64,000 nt of DNA from Craterostigma plantagineum (taxonomy: Eukaryota > Streptophyta > Magnoliopsida > Lamiales > Linderniaceae), in contig JAPQWV010000001.1 of NCBI GenBank assembly GCA_027422505.1, positions 682,001 to 746,000 on the forward strand. Direction: 5' to 3'. Shown piece by piece: positions 12,007 to 22,326 of this stretch. Position numbers and translations under genes: made by a program. Within the stretch, counting starts at the first letter, position 1. Each line of letters opens with the position of its first letter. Under the pieces are notes generated by a model, which saw only the letters and a program-made list of their open reading frames with translations, searched no databases and was not told where the DNA came from.

Positions 12007-12543
12007 TTTACGATGCTATATCCCCTTTAGTCTTTTCTGTTCTTTTGGAGACGAAATAAGCTTTTGCCCCTCGGTTGACATGCAAATCGAATTCTTGATT
12101 CGCTACCGTGTTATGTTTGCTCTTCTTTCTTTCGCCATGCTGTATTTGAATTGCTAAACTTTCGTGAAGGATGTGGTTTCTGTCGCTCATGTATAATTCT
12201 TTCTACGGAAAAATATATTCTTTAACTCGTTTAAGAGCTATATAGCTCGGCTCCACAAATCTCTACGAAGATGAACGATTATTACAGAGGGTTTATCTCA
12301 TCAAGTCAAGGATGAATAAGGTTTTTCATGAACATTGCAGTGCAAGGGTTAAAACGGAAATAGCGACATTTTGTGAAGAATGAAAGAGTAACCATCTCTT
12401 CAGAATTTGTAATGGAGAGTGGGGGTATCAGTCGTTTCTGACGGTGACGATTTGTTATGCATTGAAAAAACGCAATTTGAGCCCAGTGCTCCCAAAACTG
12501 ACCTAGAGTAGTGTGAAAGGAGGAGAGAATCAGGTGAAGAAAA
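12007..12543. promoter_or_regulatory. Intergenic: mtACP 3' UTR and LUC7RL promoter
   Basis: A spacer between tandem genes with no convincing open frame. The small frame at 12400-12672 on the minus strand overlaps the start of LUC7RL and is a shadow. Confidence 0.5.
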
Positions 12544-15327
12544 ATGGATGCTGTGAGAAAGCAGCTCGATGCGCTGATGGGAGCGAACAGAAACGGCGAC
12601 TCGTTGGAGGTGAAGCGCCAGTACTCCGATCGCGACGTTTGCCGCCTCTACCTCGCCGGACTCTGCCCGCACGACCTCTTTCAGCTCACCGTATGTAATT
12701 TAGTTTACTCTGTCAGCTATAGAAATCAATCTTTGGTTTTCGGACGTGGGTAAAAGCCACGGTTTGAGTTATGCTCGGAACCTGGAATTTACGCTGATTT
12801 CTTGACGTACTGCGTATATGAAGGTTGAAGGAAATCGAGTTTGTGGGTTCTATGAATCCGTTTTTTCATCTGTTGGTCGATTCCATGTTCTGGGTCTTAT
12901 GTGTCTTGCAGAAAATGGACAAGGGACCATGCCCAAAAGTGCATTCTTTGCCGCTCCGAAAAGAGTATCCTCTTTCTTTTTTGTTGGCAAAAACGAGTTG
13001 TTATTACGATGTTATTACTTCTTAACTCGCTTTAGATATGAGGAAGCAAAAGCGAAAGGTCTTGATAATTACGATCGGGAATTAGAGGATAACATCGAAA
13101 GGCTTATTGTTGAGTGTGACCGTAAAATTGAAAGGGCTTTGAGAAGGCTTGATGAAGAGGATGCTAAAGCTGCAATTGCAATCTCAGTATCAGAAGTATC
13201 CCAGGTAGTATATATGCACTCCTTTGACTTCCACTTGGTTCTTTGGTCAGTGCTGAAAGTTGATTATTCGGCTACTTTTTAGACTGCAGAGGTAAACGAG
13301 CTGTCAAAACAGATTAAAGAGATTTCAAAAGCAGCTGATCAATTTGGTAAGTATGCATGTCACCTCACATTGTATGTATTTCTGGTTTATGTTGCCAGTC
13401 TGATTTATAACATGCATGTAATCTTATGTTGTACCATAGATCTTGAAGGCATTACAGACATGAAGATCCGAGCTCTGGAAGAAATTGAAGAACTTAGAAT
13501 TAAGAGAGCAGACATGCAGGTCATATATTATATATGCATTTCGCTAGGTGGTAGTGCTAACAAGGACCTTTTTTTGGTTAAAGCTTAATATTTGTGAGTA
13601 TGTTGTTATGGTAGGCAATCCTTATCTTGGATGCTTTCAACAAGGACCGTGCATCTCTTCCACAGCCAGTCGCACCTGCGCCCTTGCCTGCAGCTGTTAC
13701 AGATCCCCGTATTCAAGAATTGATTAACGAGAAGCTAAAGAAAGCCGAAGAACTAGGTAATCTTTTGCAGGGATCGAGTCATATTACCGAAGTCCCTTCA
13801 AGTTTTGCAATCACTAGATCATGTGGCTTTTAAATGGTGTGTTTGTGGTGCATTTTCTCAGGTGAACAAGGAATGTTGGATGCAGCACAGAAAGCTTTAG
13901 AAGAGGCTGAAGCACTCAAGAAGGTTTGCATATGCTTCATTGGAGACTATAGATCTATCTATATCTTGTATTTGAATTTTGAAAGTGAAAAATAGAAGTG
14001 TCTTTCTTCTGGTTTCTATGTCCACTTCCACCCATTCATTTCCCTATTGTATCTAGACTAGAATTTATTAACTGTGTTAATTTTCTGTTCCATGCAGCTT
14101 CCTGGTCGACTGGAGCCTGCTGTACCTGTAGATTCATCCAAGTATACGGCTGCTGACGTTCGCATTGTGAGTTAATTGACTACTTTGTTTATATTCCAAA
14201 AGTTGTTCAATTTTGTCAACTTCAATAAGGTAAGTTACAGTCTAAAACCCATTGAACTTAATTGGTCATAAATTTCAGGAGTATTGATTGTAATCCACCA
14301 AACTGTAGTATTAATACTGATTGAAATTGCTGACTATATGATACATACTTATTTTAATGGCAGACTGATCAGAAGCTTCGAGTCTGTGACATTTGCGGAG
14401 CATTCTTGAGTATTTATGACAAGTATGTTTCTCCTTTTCCGGTCCAAAATATATACCCTAGTGTAGGATAGCATCTAGCTATAAGGGTTTCAGGTTCTTC
14501 ACTGTTTGACATGGCGATTATACTTCCTTGTCATCAGCAGACTTTTGGGCCCAGTTTTACAAGGATAACTTTTGCAGCAAATGAATGTGCGTTATTTTTG
14601 TTTTATGCTCATCGATCATGCCATTGCGATTAGAACTGTCCCGGCATTCTTATCTTTTCCTAAACATAGTTAGTGGGCTCACTTAAGCTTTCTATGACAT
14701 TGCGTACTTCTTATCCGTTGTTTCAGTGATCGTCGTTTGGCAGATCATTTTGGTGGAAAGCTCCATCTAGGTTATATTCAAATTCGTGAAAAGTTAGCTG
14801 AGCTCCAGGTATGCGTACGCTACCGACTATCTAGTGATTCCTGGATACTGAATTTATGGGGCTGAATCTATATTGTTGTTTATAGGAAGAAAGAGATATG
14901 AAGCGCAAAGCTTATGAAGAGAGGTTTGTGTATGCTGTCTTCTACATATATATTTGTGTGTGTGTGATGTGGTTTTCTTGATTCCTTTATATTTAGATCC
15001 AGAGACCGAAGAAGTAAGGACCTGGGCAGAGAATCTAGCAGAGATCCCGACAAAGCTGATGGCCGTGAACGTGGAAGGGATTCCAACCGTATGGGTAGTA
15101 GAGACAGGGATAGGCATTATGACCGTGACCATGAGCGAGACAGAGATAGGGACCGTGCTCGTAGCCACAGAAGATCTCGTTCTAGGTCAAGGGAACATTC
15201 AAGGGATTATGATCGCCACAGGTTTACATTCAATTCCCGTTTTTTTTTTTTTTCCTTTTCAACGGCAACCTTTTGAAAAATGTTTTGAACATTTCGCCTA
15301 TTTTGCAGGCGTCGTGATCGTTACTAG
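12544..15327 (+). CDS. LUC7RL: LUC7-like U1 snRNP-associated splicing factor
   Basis: The protein helps U1 snRNP recognise 5' splice sites in the nucleus. Thirteen exons splice in frame to 402 residues: 12544-12690, 12912-12964, 13036-13204, 13283-13346, 13440-13519, 13615-13756, 13862-13923, 14098-14166, 14364-14422, 14727-14808, 14886-14923, 14997-15221 and 15309-15327. The first zinc finger is CRLYLAGLCPHDLF..CPKVH and the second is CDICGAFLSIYD..HFGGKLHLGY; a coiled-coil stretch rich in Glu/Lys/Ala lies between. The C-terminus is an Arg/Asp/Ser tract of RD and RS dipeptides. The start MDAVRKQLDALMGANRNGD and the overall match point to LUC7RL (At5g51410 type), not LUC7A/B. The gene is intact. 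Confidence 0.95.
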
Positions 15328-15652
15328 GTGGACATGGAATCCTTTATGTGTTGGATGGATCTTAACTTTAAGTGTGTTGGCAATGAATGGTGTGGTGATT
15401 AAGCTTCAAATGATGGTTCTAAACTTCCAGACATGGTTTTGTTCACTGTGATAAGGAATGGATGATGGATGTTTACTTTTGAGACTAAAATTGACTTGAT
15501 TTAAGGTTTGATTTATCACAGAATATATCTCATTTCATCATTTCTCTGCATATTGTTCAAATAATCAAATTTACCACCACATGTTGCAGTAATCCTTTTC
15601 TCCCTCGATACAACTACGTAGTCCAATGAATTTAAGTGTCCTAAAGAATTTT
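15328..15652. other. Convergent 3' region between LUC7RL and PRORP
   Basis: This is 325 bp between the two stop codons on opposite strands. It must hold both polyadenylation regions. Nothing else is visible. Confidence 0.6.
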
Positions 15653-17972
15653 CTATGATTCAATCTGAGCGTTGCGCCTCGTTGCGCAAATCCATTGTCT
15701 CGGAGCCTCAATATCGTCTCCCATAATCGTAGGTATGTGCCAACTACCTCGTTCCGACTCCTATATAATAATTCAGACCACAACATTACTGTTATGAAGA
15801 GGTAAGTAAATGCATACACATCATCAAATTAAAATACTAAAAATCTCTAATGGGTTGTTATGGCTGCACCTGTATGACAATTGAATACGGTGGTGGCATG
15901 TGCAAGGAGAGTAGTCCTTCGCTCGAAGGTTTCAAGCGAACCTGACGTTCGTCGATGGTATCCAAACAAAGACAAATGAGGTGAGGATATCAGAAGCTGT
16001 AGGATGATGACTTCAAACTCCAATTCACATCATTACATTATGTGATACTTAAAATCAGTGCAGTAAACACTTGCCTGATGCTTCTCTTTCCATCTGGGGA
16101 AAAAGCTGTTGCCTAAGAGCTGAAACAAGTGGTCTCTCATCTCATCGTTAGTCACCAGCAAACATTTGGAGCTCACAGCAGCATATAGCCAATACCTAAA
16201 ATAGTGAAGATCACTCTATTACTTAGTTTCTCGATCCTAAAAATGAACAAACATGAAGAAAAGATTGACGAGTAGATGATATACCAATCATCGTTTGAGC
16301 CCTGCGGTGTAGCATAAAGTGCCCCCGCTTTCCTCCACGTTTCCAACAATCTTTTGTTGTTTGGGTGCTGAGCAGGTCCGCCGTTAACTCTGCTTTGATG
16401 AAGAATAACGAGAGGAAATTTTCTCAAAGGGCTGATTCTACGCAATTGATTCACAACTCTCGAGATCTGTGACAAGCAACGGTTTATGGTGTTATCATGA
16501 AGTCCTAGCTAGTAGCAACCTTCGTATGAATTTTTTAACAGATTCTTTCACAAGGAATAAGATGTATTTGGGTTGAAGTGTTGTTTTTTACCTGCGAAAA
16601 ACTGAAGGTATGTTGATTAGCAAGGCCCAAGTTTGCGCCGTCGATAACAGCATCAAAGGGACCATGTCGTTGAAGCCACTCCTAAACAAGCATCAATAGC
16701 ATCGGTACAGAGAGAATAGGGATAAACTATCTTGTTCGAAGTTTGATTCTCCAAGACAGAGACGAAAGATAACTTGCTAGAAATCGGACAACAAATGTAA
16801 AGAGTAGATACCTGAAACTGGACAAAGTTGTTTCGAGCTTCTTTCTCGAAAGCCAATTTAGCCAAAGACATTGCGAAATTTTCAGTCTCCTCGGGATCGA
16901 TATCAATGCAAACAAGCTTCTCCTTGCACGATTGGCACACCCCATTCTCATCCATGGTCGTTTGCACGACTCTCCACTTGCCTTTGCCCAGCCATCCCTG
17001 ACCATGCCATCCACCACCACCATCACGAACGCCTTTCTTCACTTTCTTAACATCCCACATCTCAGTTCCAACCTCACCAGCCTTTTCAGACATAAACCAT
17101 TCTTCAACTGTGGAAGCAGTTTCCTCTGATACTTGTCTCACCGTGGCCCTCAGCCTGTGCATAAACTCGTAAACTTTTCCTTCCCTTTTGAACTCAGAGC
17201 TAACCTTAAGAAGTGCAGAGAGCTCAGATTCCTCTGGCGATACTCCATTGGCAACCATGTGCGAATCCACCTCGTAAGCTTCATCAGCCAATCCCTTATT
17301 ACAAAAACCGAACAAAGCAGGCCCATACGACCTTAACTTAGGAACAACGTTGTGATCCTTCATCTTCTTGACCAAATTGAAAGCCATTACTGGATCCTTT
17401 TTCGCAGCTGCCAGCCGAGAAACATTCGTAAACGTCGCCTCGTTCGCTTCCACCTTGTCGATCTTCATTTGGTTGAAAATCTCAAACCCTCTTTCGAGTG
17501 TCAAAAAATCCTCACCCACGCTGTCGATATCGTAGCTTTTCAAGCCGAATAGGTACAGCAATACGTTGTAGTGATACACGTTCAGAGGCACGTCGTTGGC
17601 CCTTGCTTCTTCGTAGAGGTGAAGGGCCTTGTTCAAGTCGCCTTCTCTCGAGCACTGCTCGAGTTTTATCCGAAGCATTAATTCTGGAGACTCGTTCTTC
17701 ATTCTCTTCCTCGCTCTTCGATTTCCCGACTCATCGGACTTATGGAGGAGGGCTTCGGCCGAGGTGGTGGAAAAGGAAGACACTTTCCTGGTCATTGAAA
17801 TGGGATTCTTCGATGCATTCTTGGCATTACATACAATGGGCACAACAAAGACGCATTTTTTGGAGAGGCCGTTGAAGCTTTTGGAATGAAACAACACTGC
17901 GTTAGACCTTTTCCCTAAAAGGGTAGCGAAAGGCGAAGCTTTTTGAGAGATAGATACCACGTGAAGGAGCAT
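15653..17972 (-). CDS. PRORP1: Proteinaceous RNase P (organellar PRORP)
   Basis: The enzyme is a protein-only endonuclease that removes tRNA 5' leaders. Minus-strand exons are 16812-17972, 16592-16681, 16285-16466, 16075-16195, 15870-15941 and 15653-15760, giving 577 residues in frame. The start is the ATG at 17972; the N-terminus is basic and Ser-rich, fitting mitochondrial/plastid import. Pentatricopeptide-like repeats occupy about residues 95-290. A CxxC (GVCQSCKEKL) and the C-terminal GSWHIP..QWICATR supply the structural zinc ligands. The NYN nuclease domain shows IDGANLGLANQ and VTNDEMRDHLF with the catalytic aspartates. The intron after KEKHQ starts with GC (AG|GCAAGT), a GC-AG intron. 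Length matches Arabidopsis PRORP1 (572 residues). Confidence 0.95.
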
Positions 17973-18822
17973 CACAGCTACAACGACTACTCAGACAATG
18001 CACACCACTTGTTTGTCAAAAAGAACTTGCACTTGGCAAACATTTATTGCGCCTGTAAGTTCTCTAATCAAATAATCGATGGAGTCAAGAACACAAAAGG
18101 ATAAGAAGATTCATAGGTGATAAAAACGGAACCTTGAATATGGAAAAGGCCGAGTGTGTTCACCTCCAATGTCACAGACTTGTTCGGCATATGAACAGAA
18201 CTAATTGATAAAACATTGGTAAGAAATAGCTGTGCGAAAGTTACAAAATGAACTGCCCTCTGTGAAGGTGGATAATACAGCAGATACTCTTTCTTACCAA
18301 TTAGGATAAGGAAGTGACAATTACCAGCAAAATATCTCCGACGAACCAAATCGCGATTTATCTTCGAAAAAGAAAAATAAAAATAAAAAAAAAAAAAAAG
18401 AAAGGAGGAATTCTATAGGCGAAAGTTGGAGAGAAGTAAATAGACTTAGTTTTGTCTCCTTATTATTAATTTAACATTTATACCGTATTTTCAAGGGAAA
18501 TATTAGATGGTAGTCCCCCAAGCATGCCTTAATTATAATTTCTTCCCCATTCTTAAAGTTGAATCAATTTTTTCGTCACCTAATGTTTCCAAATTAAAAT
18601 CGCAATGTTGTCCCAGTCGTTAATGTTGGTCAAAATGAAAGGAAAATCCAACTCGTAGCAAGACGATATAAGAGAGAGAGGCCATCGAAGTGCAAAAAAT
18701 GGAGCTTCTTGAGAAGTCTTAGGACAATTACAATGATGTTATCGTCTATTATGAACACACACAAACTCGTATTTGTTGAACACTTCACTGTACATAATTA
18801 CGTACGGACGAGCATGGGACTT
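17973..18822. promoter_or_regulatory. PRORP upstream region and DUF2358 3' flank
   Basis: An 850-bp spacer between two minus-strand genes. It should carry the PRORP promoter and 5' leader near 18000 and the 3' UTR of the DUF2358 gene near 18800. A minus-strand frame at 18068-18349 (93 codons) has no recognisable domain and is probably chance. There is an A-rich run near 18385-18400. Confidence 0.4.
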
Positions 18823-20092
18823 TTACAAGGTTATCCTCAAGAACTGTACGACAAAGTACACCACGGCAAGAAACAACGCAATCTGGTAAAAATCTCTCTG
18901 AAACCCATCATCATCACCCCTCTGAAAAAACTGCATCAAAATTCTCAATCAGCACACAAATTCTTTCCAACAAGAAACACACGCAGCAAATCTACTCCTT
19001 TCTGTTTTTATTACCTTCGTTGGGTCGCCCATAGGATCTGGATAACTATTACTTTCCACGCTGTCGTTCTCCGCCGCCGACATTTTGTCCGCCGACTCTT
19101 TGATCGACTCAGAAACGTCCTTCCCACTTTCGACGGCGGAAAAGAGTCCCCTCGACGCCCAGAAGTAAGCTCGAGCCACGGCCGACGGCGACGCCGAGAG
19201 ATCCCAATACTCCTCATGGTCAACGACTTGCCCACTGATCTGATTCAGTGTGAACTTTGAGCTCACTTTGAGGATCAAATCTCCTCCGACGCTGAAGATT
19301 AAGGACTTGGGCTTCCCTTTCAGCGTCCATTTTATGCTCAGCTCGCTCGTAGACAGCATCTCCATTTCTTGAACGCTCTGCAAGAAAAGTACACCCCTTT
19401 ATTACACACACACGTTTTTTGAAAGAATCCTTGTGCATTTATTGATTTGCCAGAAAAAACTGACCACAGTAGGGTTTTCTAGTGCATCTGTGGCCCATAG
19501 CCGCCGCTTGTACTTGTCTCTACCAGTGAAACTCCTCAATGGGTCCTACCCAGGCGTTAGATTTTCAAGTGTTTATTTCCTCGGAAAAACAAAAAGGTGA
19601 GTGCTTCGCCGGCGACGTGTAAGAACAGTATATAATACCTTATATCTGACGGAGATTGCAAGCGTATTGAAAGCTCGATTGTCCTCTCTAAGCTCGAGAA
19701 TGTCCCTCACTAGCTGCCTCGCCGTGGATTCTACCAAAGGGCTGCTTTTGCACTCGAAATCATTGCAGAGCTCGCCGAAGTCCATGCCGTCGACGATCTT
19801 GTCGGCCTCCGACCTGTCTGGGGCGGCGTCGGTTGACACCTCGGCGGCCCTATCATTGGCAACTGCATTTTGTCGAACCAATCACACACATGCACATACA
19901 AATTGTTGAAGTTAGAAGGCTACATGTATATGTACCTCGTATTAGAGTAAGAGTGGATGATTGCTTGCATGGCGGCGGCGGAGGAAATATTCTGTTGTTA
20001 GAAATGTTGTGGGCTTTGTTCAAGGAGAGGCGTAGGAGTAATGTGTTTGAGTAATTGATGCATGAAGTATGGCATGAATTTGCAGGGCTCAT
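18823..20092 (-). CDS. DUF2358 (NTF2/SnoaL-like fold) membrane-anchored protein
   Basis: A conserved plant protein of unknown function (Arabidopsis At1g16320/At1g79510 type). Minus-strand exons 19936-20092, 19639-19862, 19465-19545, 19015-19377 and 18823-18930 join in frame to 310 residues. The N-terminus (MSPANSCHTSCINY..) is Ser/Thr-rich and plastid-transit-like. The conserved core includes GELCNDFECKSSPLVE, DPLRSFTGRDKY, SIKWTLKGKPKS and FTLNQISGQV. A hydrophobic C-terminal helix (IALFLAVVYFVVQFL) probably anchors it in a membrane. The start at 20092 is chosen because the residues between it and the splice site look like a targeting peptide. An in-frame Met at 20248 is the alternative. The gene is intact. 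Confidence 0.88.
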
Positions 20093-20367
20093 ATCTTCTT
20101 CTTCTTTCTCTTTCTTATTATCTCCTCCATTTCTGACAGGATTTTGGATTTGTTGATACGAAGAAGATAACGTTATTGGATAAGGTGTGTGTTTCTTTCT
20201 GTGGTCTGTATGCAATAAGCTCTTTGTATAGTGAAGCTCTTCGTACAAAAATCGCTAGTTTGCAGAAACACTCCCAATAATCGGAGTAAATCGTTACCCG
20301 CCTTTTTTTAAGGGGGTTTGGTTCAATTTTTTTATATGTTTTATTTTATTTTAATTTATTTGTTCTA
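20093..20367. promoter_or_regulatory. DUF2358 upstream region
   Basis: A CT-rich leader (on the minus strand GA-rich, with several GAAGAA runs) sits upstream of the chosen ATG. It is followed by T-rich sequence up to the repeat element at 20368. No motif is claimed. Confidence 0.3.
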
Positions 20368-21480
20368 GGGGATTTTACATAAAAACACCCATTAATATAA
20401 AAAATTAGTAAATCAGTACCTTGTCAGTATTTTTCTATATACAGGTATCTTTTTTTGGGCGATTGCTTGTCAGACCCCATTTCAATTTTTACATAGAGTT
20501 AAGGACCATGTCAGAAAAAATTTAATTTGAAGGACCCATTTCAGAATTTTAATTAGAATTAAGGTTGTTGGACGAAAATACCCTCATAAAAGAATAGTTA
20601 TGAAGTGGTATCCAGCGCGCGTGAAGTGGTATCCAGCACTACATAACAGGAAATGGTACTGTAGATCCATGAAGTGGCTGTAGACCCATGAAGTGGTACG
20701 GATGAACAGTGAAGTGGTACTGTAGACCCATGAAGTGGTACGGGTGAACAGTGAAGTGGTACTGTAGACCCATGAAGTGGTAATGGTGAACAGTGAAGTG
20801 GTACAAACATTGTAGACCCATGAAGTGGTACTGTTGACTAGAGAAGAACTGGTACGAGAGACCCATGAAGTAGTACAAGAAGTGGTACAACATTTATTAG
20901 GCCCATGAAGTGGTATTGTTGAACGGAGAAGTGGTACAGAAGAAGTCTTACGTGTTTCTTGTGCAAATATTTACCCGATTTCTGCAGAATCACTAAGAAT
21001 TCTGTTGTACCACTTCTCCGTTCAACAATACCACTTCATGTGCCTACAAAATGTTGTACCACTTCTCTGCGTCAACAGTATCACTTCATGGGTCTCCCGT
21101 ACCAGTTCTATTCTGGTCAACAATACTACTTCATGGGTCTACAATGTTTGTACCACTTCACTGTTCATCAGTACCACTTCATGGGTCTACAGTGCCACTT
21201 CACTGTTCACCCGTACCACTTCATGGGTCTACAGCCACTTCACTGTTCACTCGTACCACTTCATGGGTCTACAGTACCACTTCATGTACTGTGTATACCA
21301 CTTCTTCATGGTTGAAGAAGTCGATGGCAATTCTGTGTAATTTCCGCACACAGGCAGGGGCAAATGCGTCATTTTATTAAAAATTGGTCCTTAACTCTAA
21401 AATCAAACTTCAAATAGAATCTTATTTCTTTTTCAATCGTTATTGGGTCCTAAACTCTAATGAAAATATGTTAAGTGGGC
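20368..21480. mobile_element. Palindromic repeat element related to the 3.4-kb MULE end
   Basis: The left edge GGGGATTTTACATAAAAACA..CAGTACCTTGTCAG aligns with the left TIR of the 3373-7919 element (GGGGCTTCTACACTTAAATA..CAGTCCCTTGTCAG). Inside lies a second pair of weak inverted ends. CCCATTTCAATTTTTACAT..GAGTTAAGGACC near 20475-20515 pairs with the reverse complement of GGTCCTTAACTC..GGGTCCTAAACTCTAATG near 21388-21475. Between these is a palindromic minisatellite. I could not find a matching outer right end or a target duplication, so the outer limits are uncertain. Confidence 0.55.
20597..21320. repeat. Inverted 21-bp minisatellite (long hairpin)
   Basis: The left arm (20597-20945) repeats GAAGTGGTACTGTAGACCCAT and GAAGTGGTACGGGTGAACAGT, each exactly 21 bp. 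The right arm (about 21003-21320) carries the reverse complement (ATGGGTCTACAGTACCACTTC). A spacer of about 60 bp separates them. The reading frames across it are repeat artefacts. A transcript would fold into a roughly 300-bp imperfect hairpin. Confidence 0.9.
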
Positions 21481-21529
21481 TTGAAATACAATTAACTCTA
21501 TTTTTTTTGCACATTGATACATGTCCGTC

Positions 21530-22034
21530 GCAAGGTACATCATATCACACATTTAAGTACCATAGAAAAACGTATTGTAGTATGTGATACAGTTAGAAAA
21601 TGGTACCATCATATAGTCAACCGCAAGATACCGTATGGAACGTATATAGGTACCATATATGGGTACCATATAAATGCGTGATGCGTTACGTAATACACAT
21701 ATAAAAAGGTACGTCAAGACCGGAAAATGATACACACAATTGAGTAATTTTATATAATTGATGTAAAAAATTTTCTGATGTGAATACTGACATGTAAATT
21801 TTTTATACAATTGAGTAATTTTGTATAGATTCACCCTAAAATAGTCTTCATCAAAGTCCAACTAGGTAGATAGAGACATGCCATACTCAATCTCTTGAAA
21901 CCACTTTTGTCTGATTCTACACACGAGAATCATCATCCTTCTTCACCGCATATTTAGCTATAGCTAAAGAACAAATCTTCATGCAAAAGGAGACATCAAT
22001 CACCACTTCATTATAATCATCATATGAATTCCAA
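21530..22034. other. GGTAC-bearing AT-rich spacer upstream of the carboxypeptidase block
   Basis: Loose GGTACC/GTACC motifs recur at 21535-21740 (for example GGTACCATATATGGGTACCA), resembling a degraded version of the ladders in the MULE. The rest is AT-rich, with no gene. Confidence 0.4.
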
Positions 22035-22326
22035 ATCTTTACAACATTATCCGAAACAGTATTCGAATTGTTTCCCATGTTTCAAAACGTTTGAATCAGT
22101 CAAAAAAGATTGAATTTTTAAAGTGCTTCATGATTAAGGTGGTGAGGTCATGTAATTTGTTTCATTAGTAATCTACTACGTTCAATTTCCTCCCTTGGTC
22201 AAACAACCTAAACAAGATCGATCTTATCTTTCTATCAGATTATCATTAACAGAACAGAACAAAAACTCTGTTCTTACCCACCAAGTTTATCTTTCATTTC
22301 TCAAGCCTTGCTAAGCTCACTCCAAT

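Noticed and set aside
18068..18349. 93-codon minus-strand frame between PRORP and the DUF2358 gene
   Set aside because: No domain, no splice context, and it lies in the PRORP upstream region.
20598..21380. Open frames on both strands rich in His, Phe, Gly and Ser
   Set aside because: They arise from the 21-bp palindromic minisatellite and mirror each other on the two arms.
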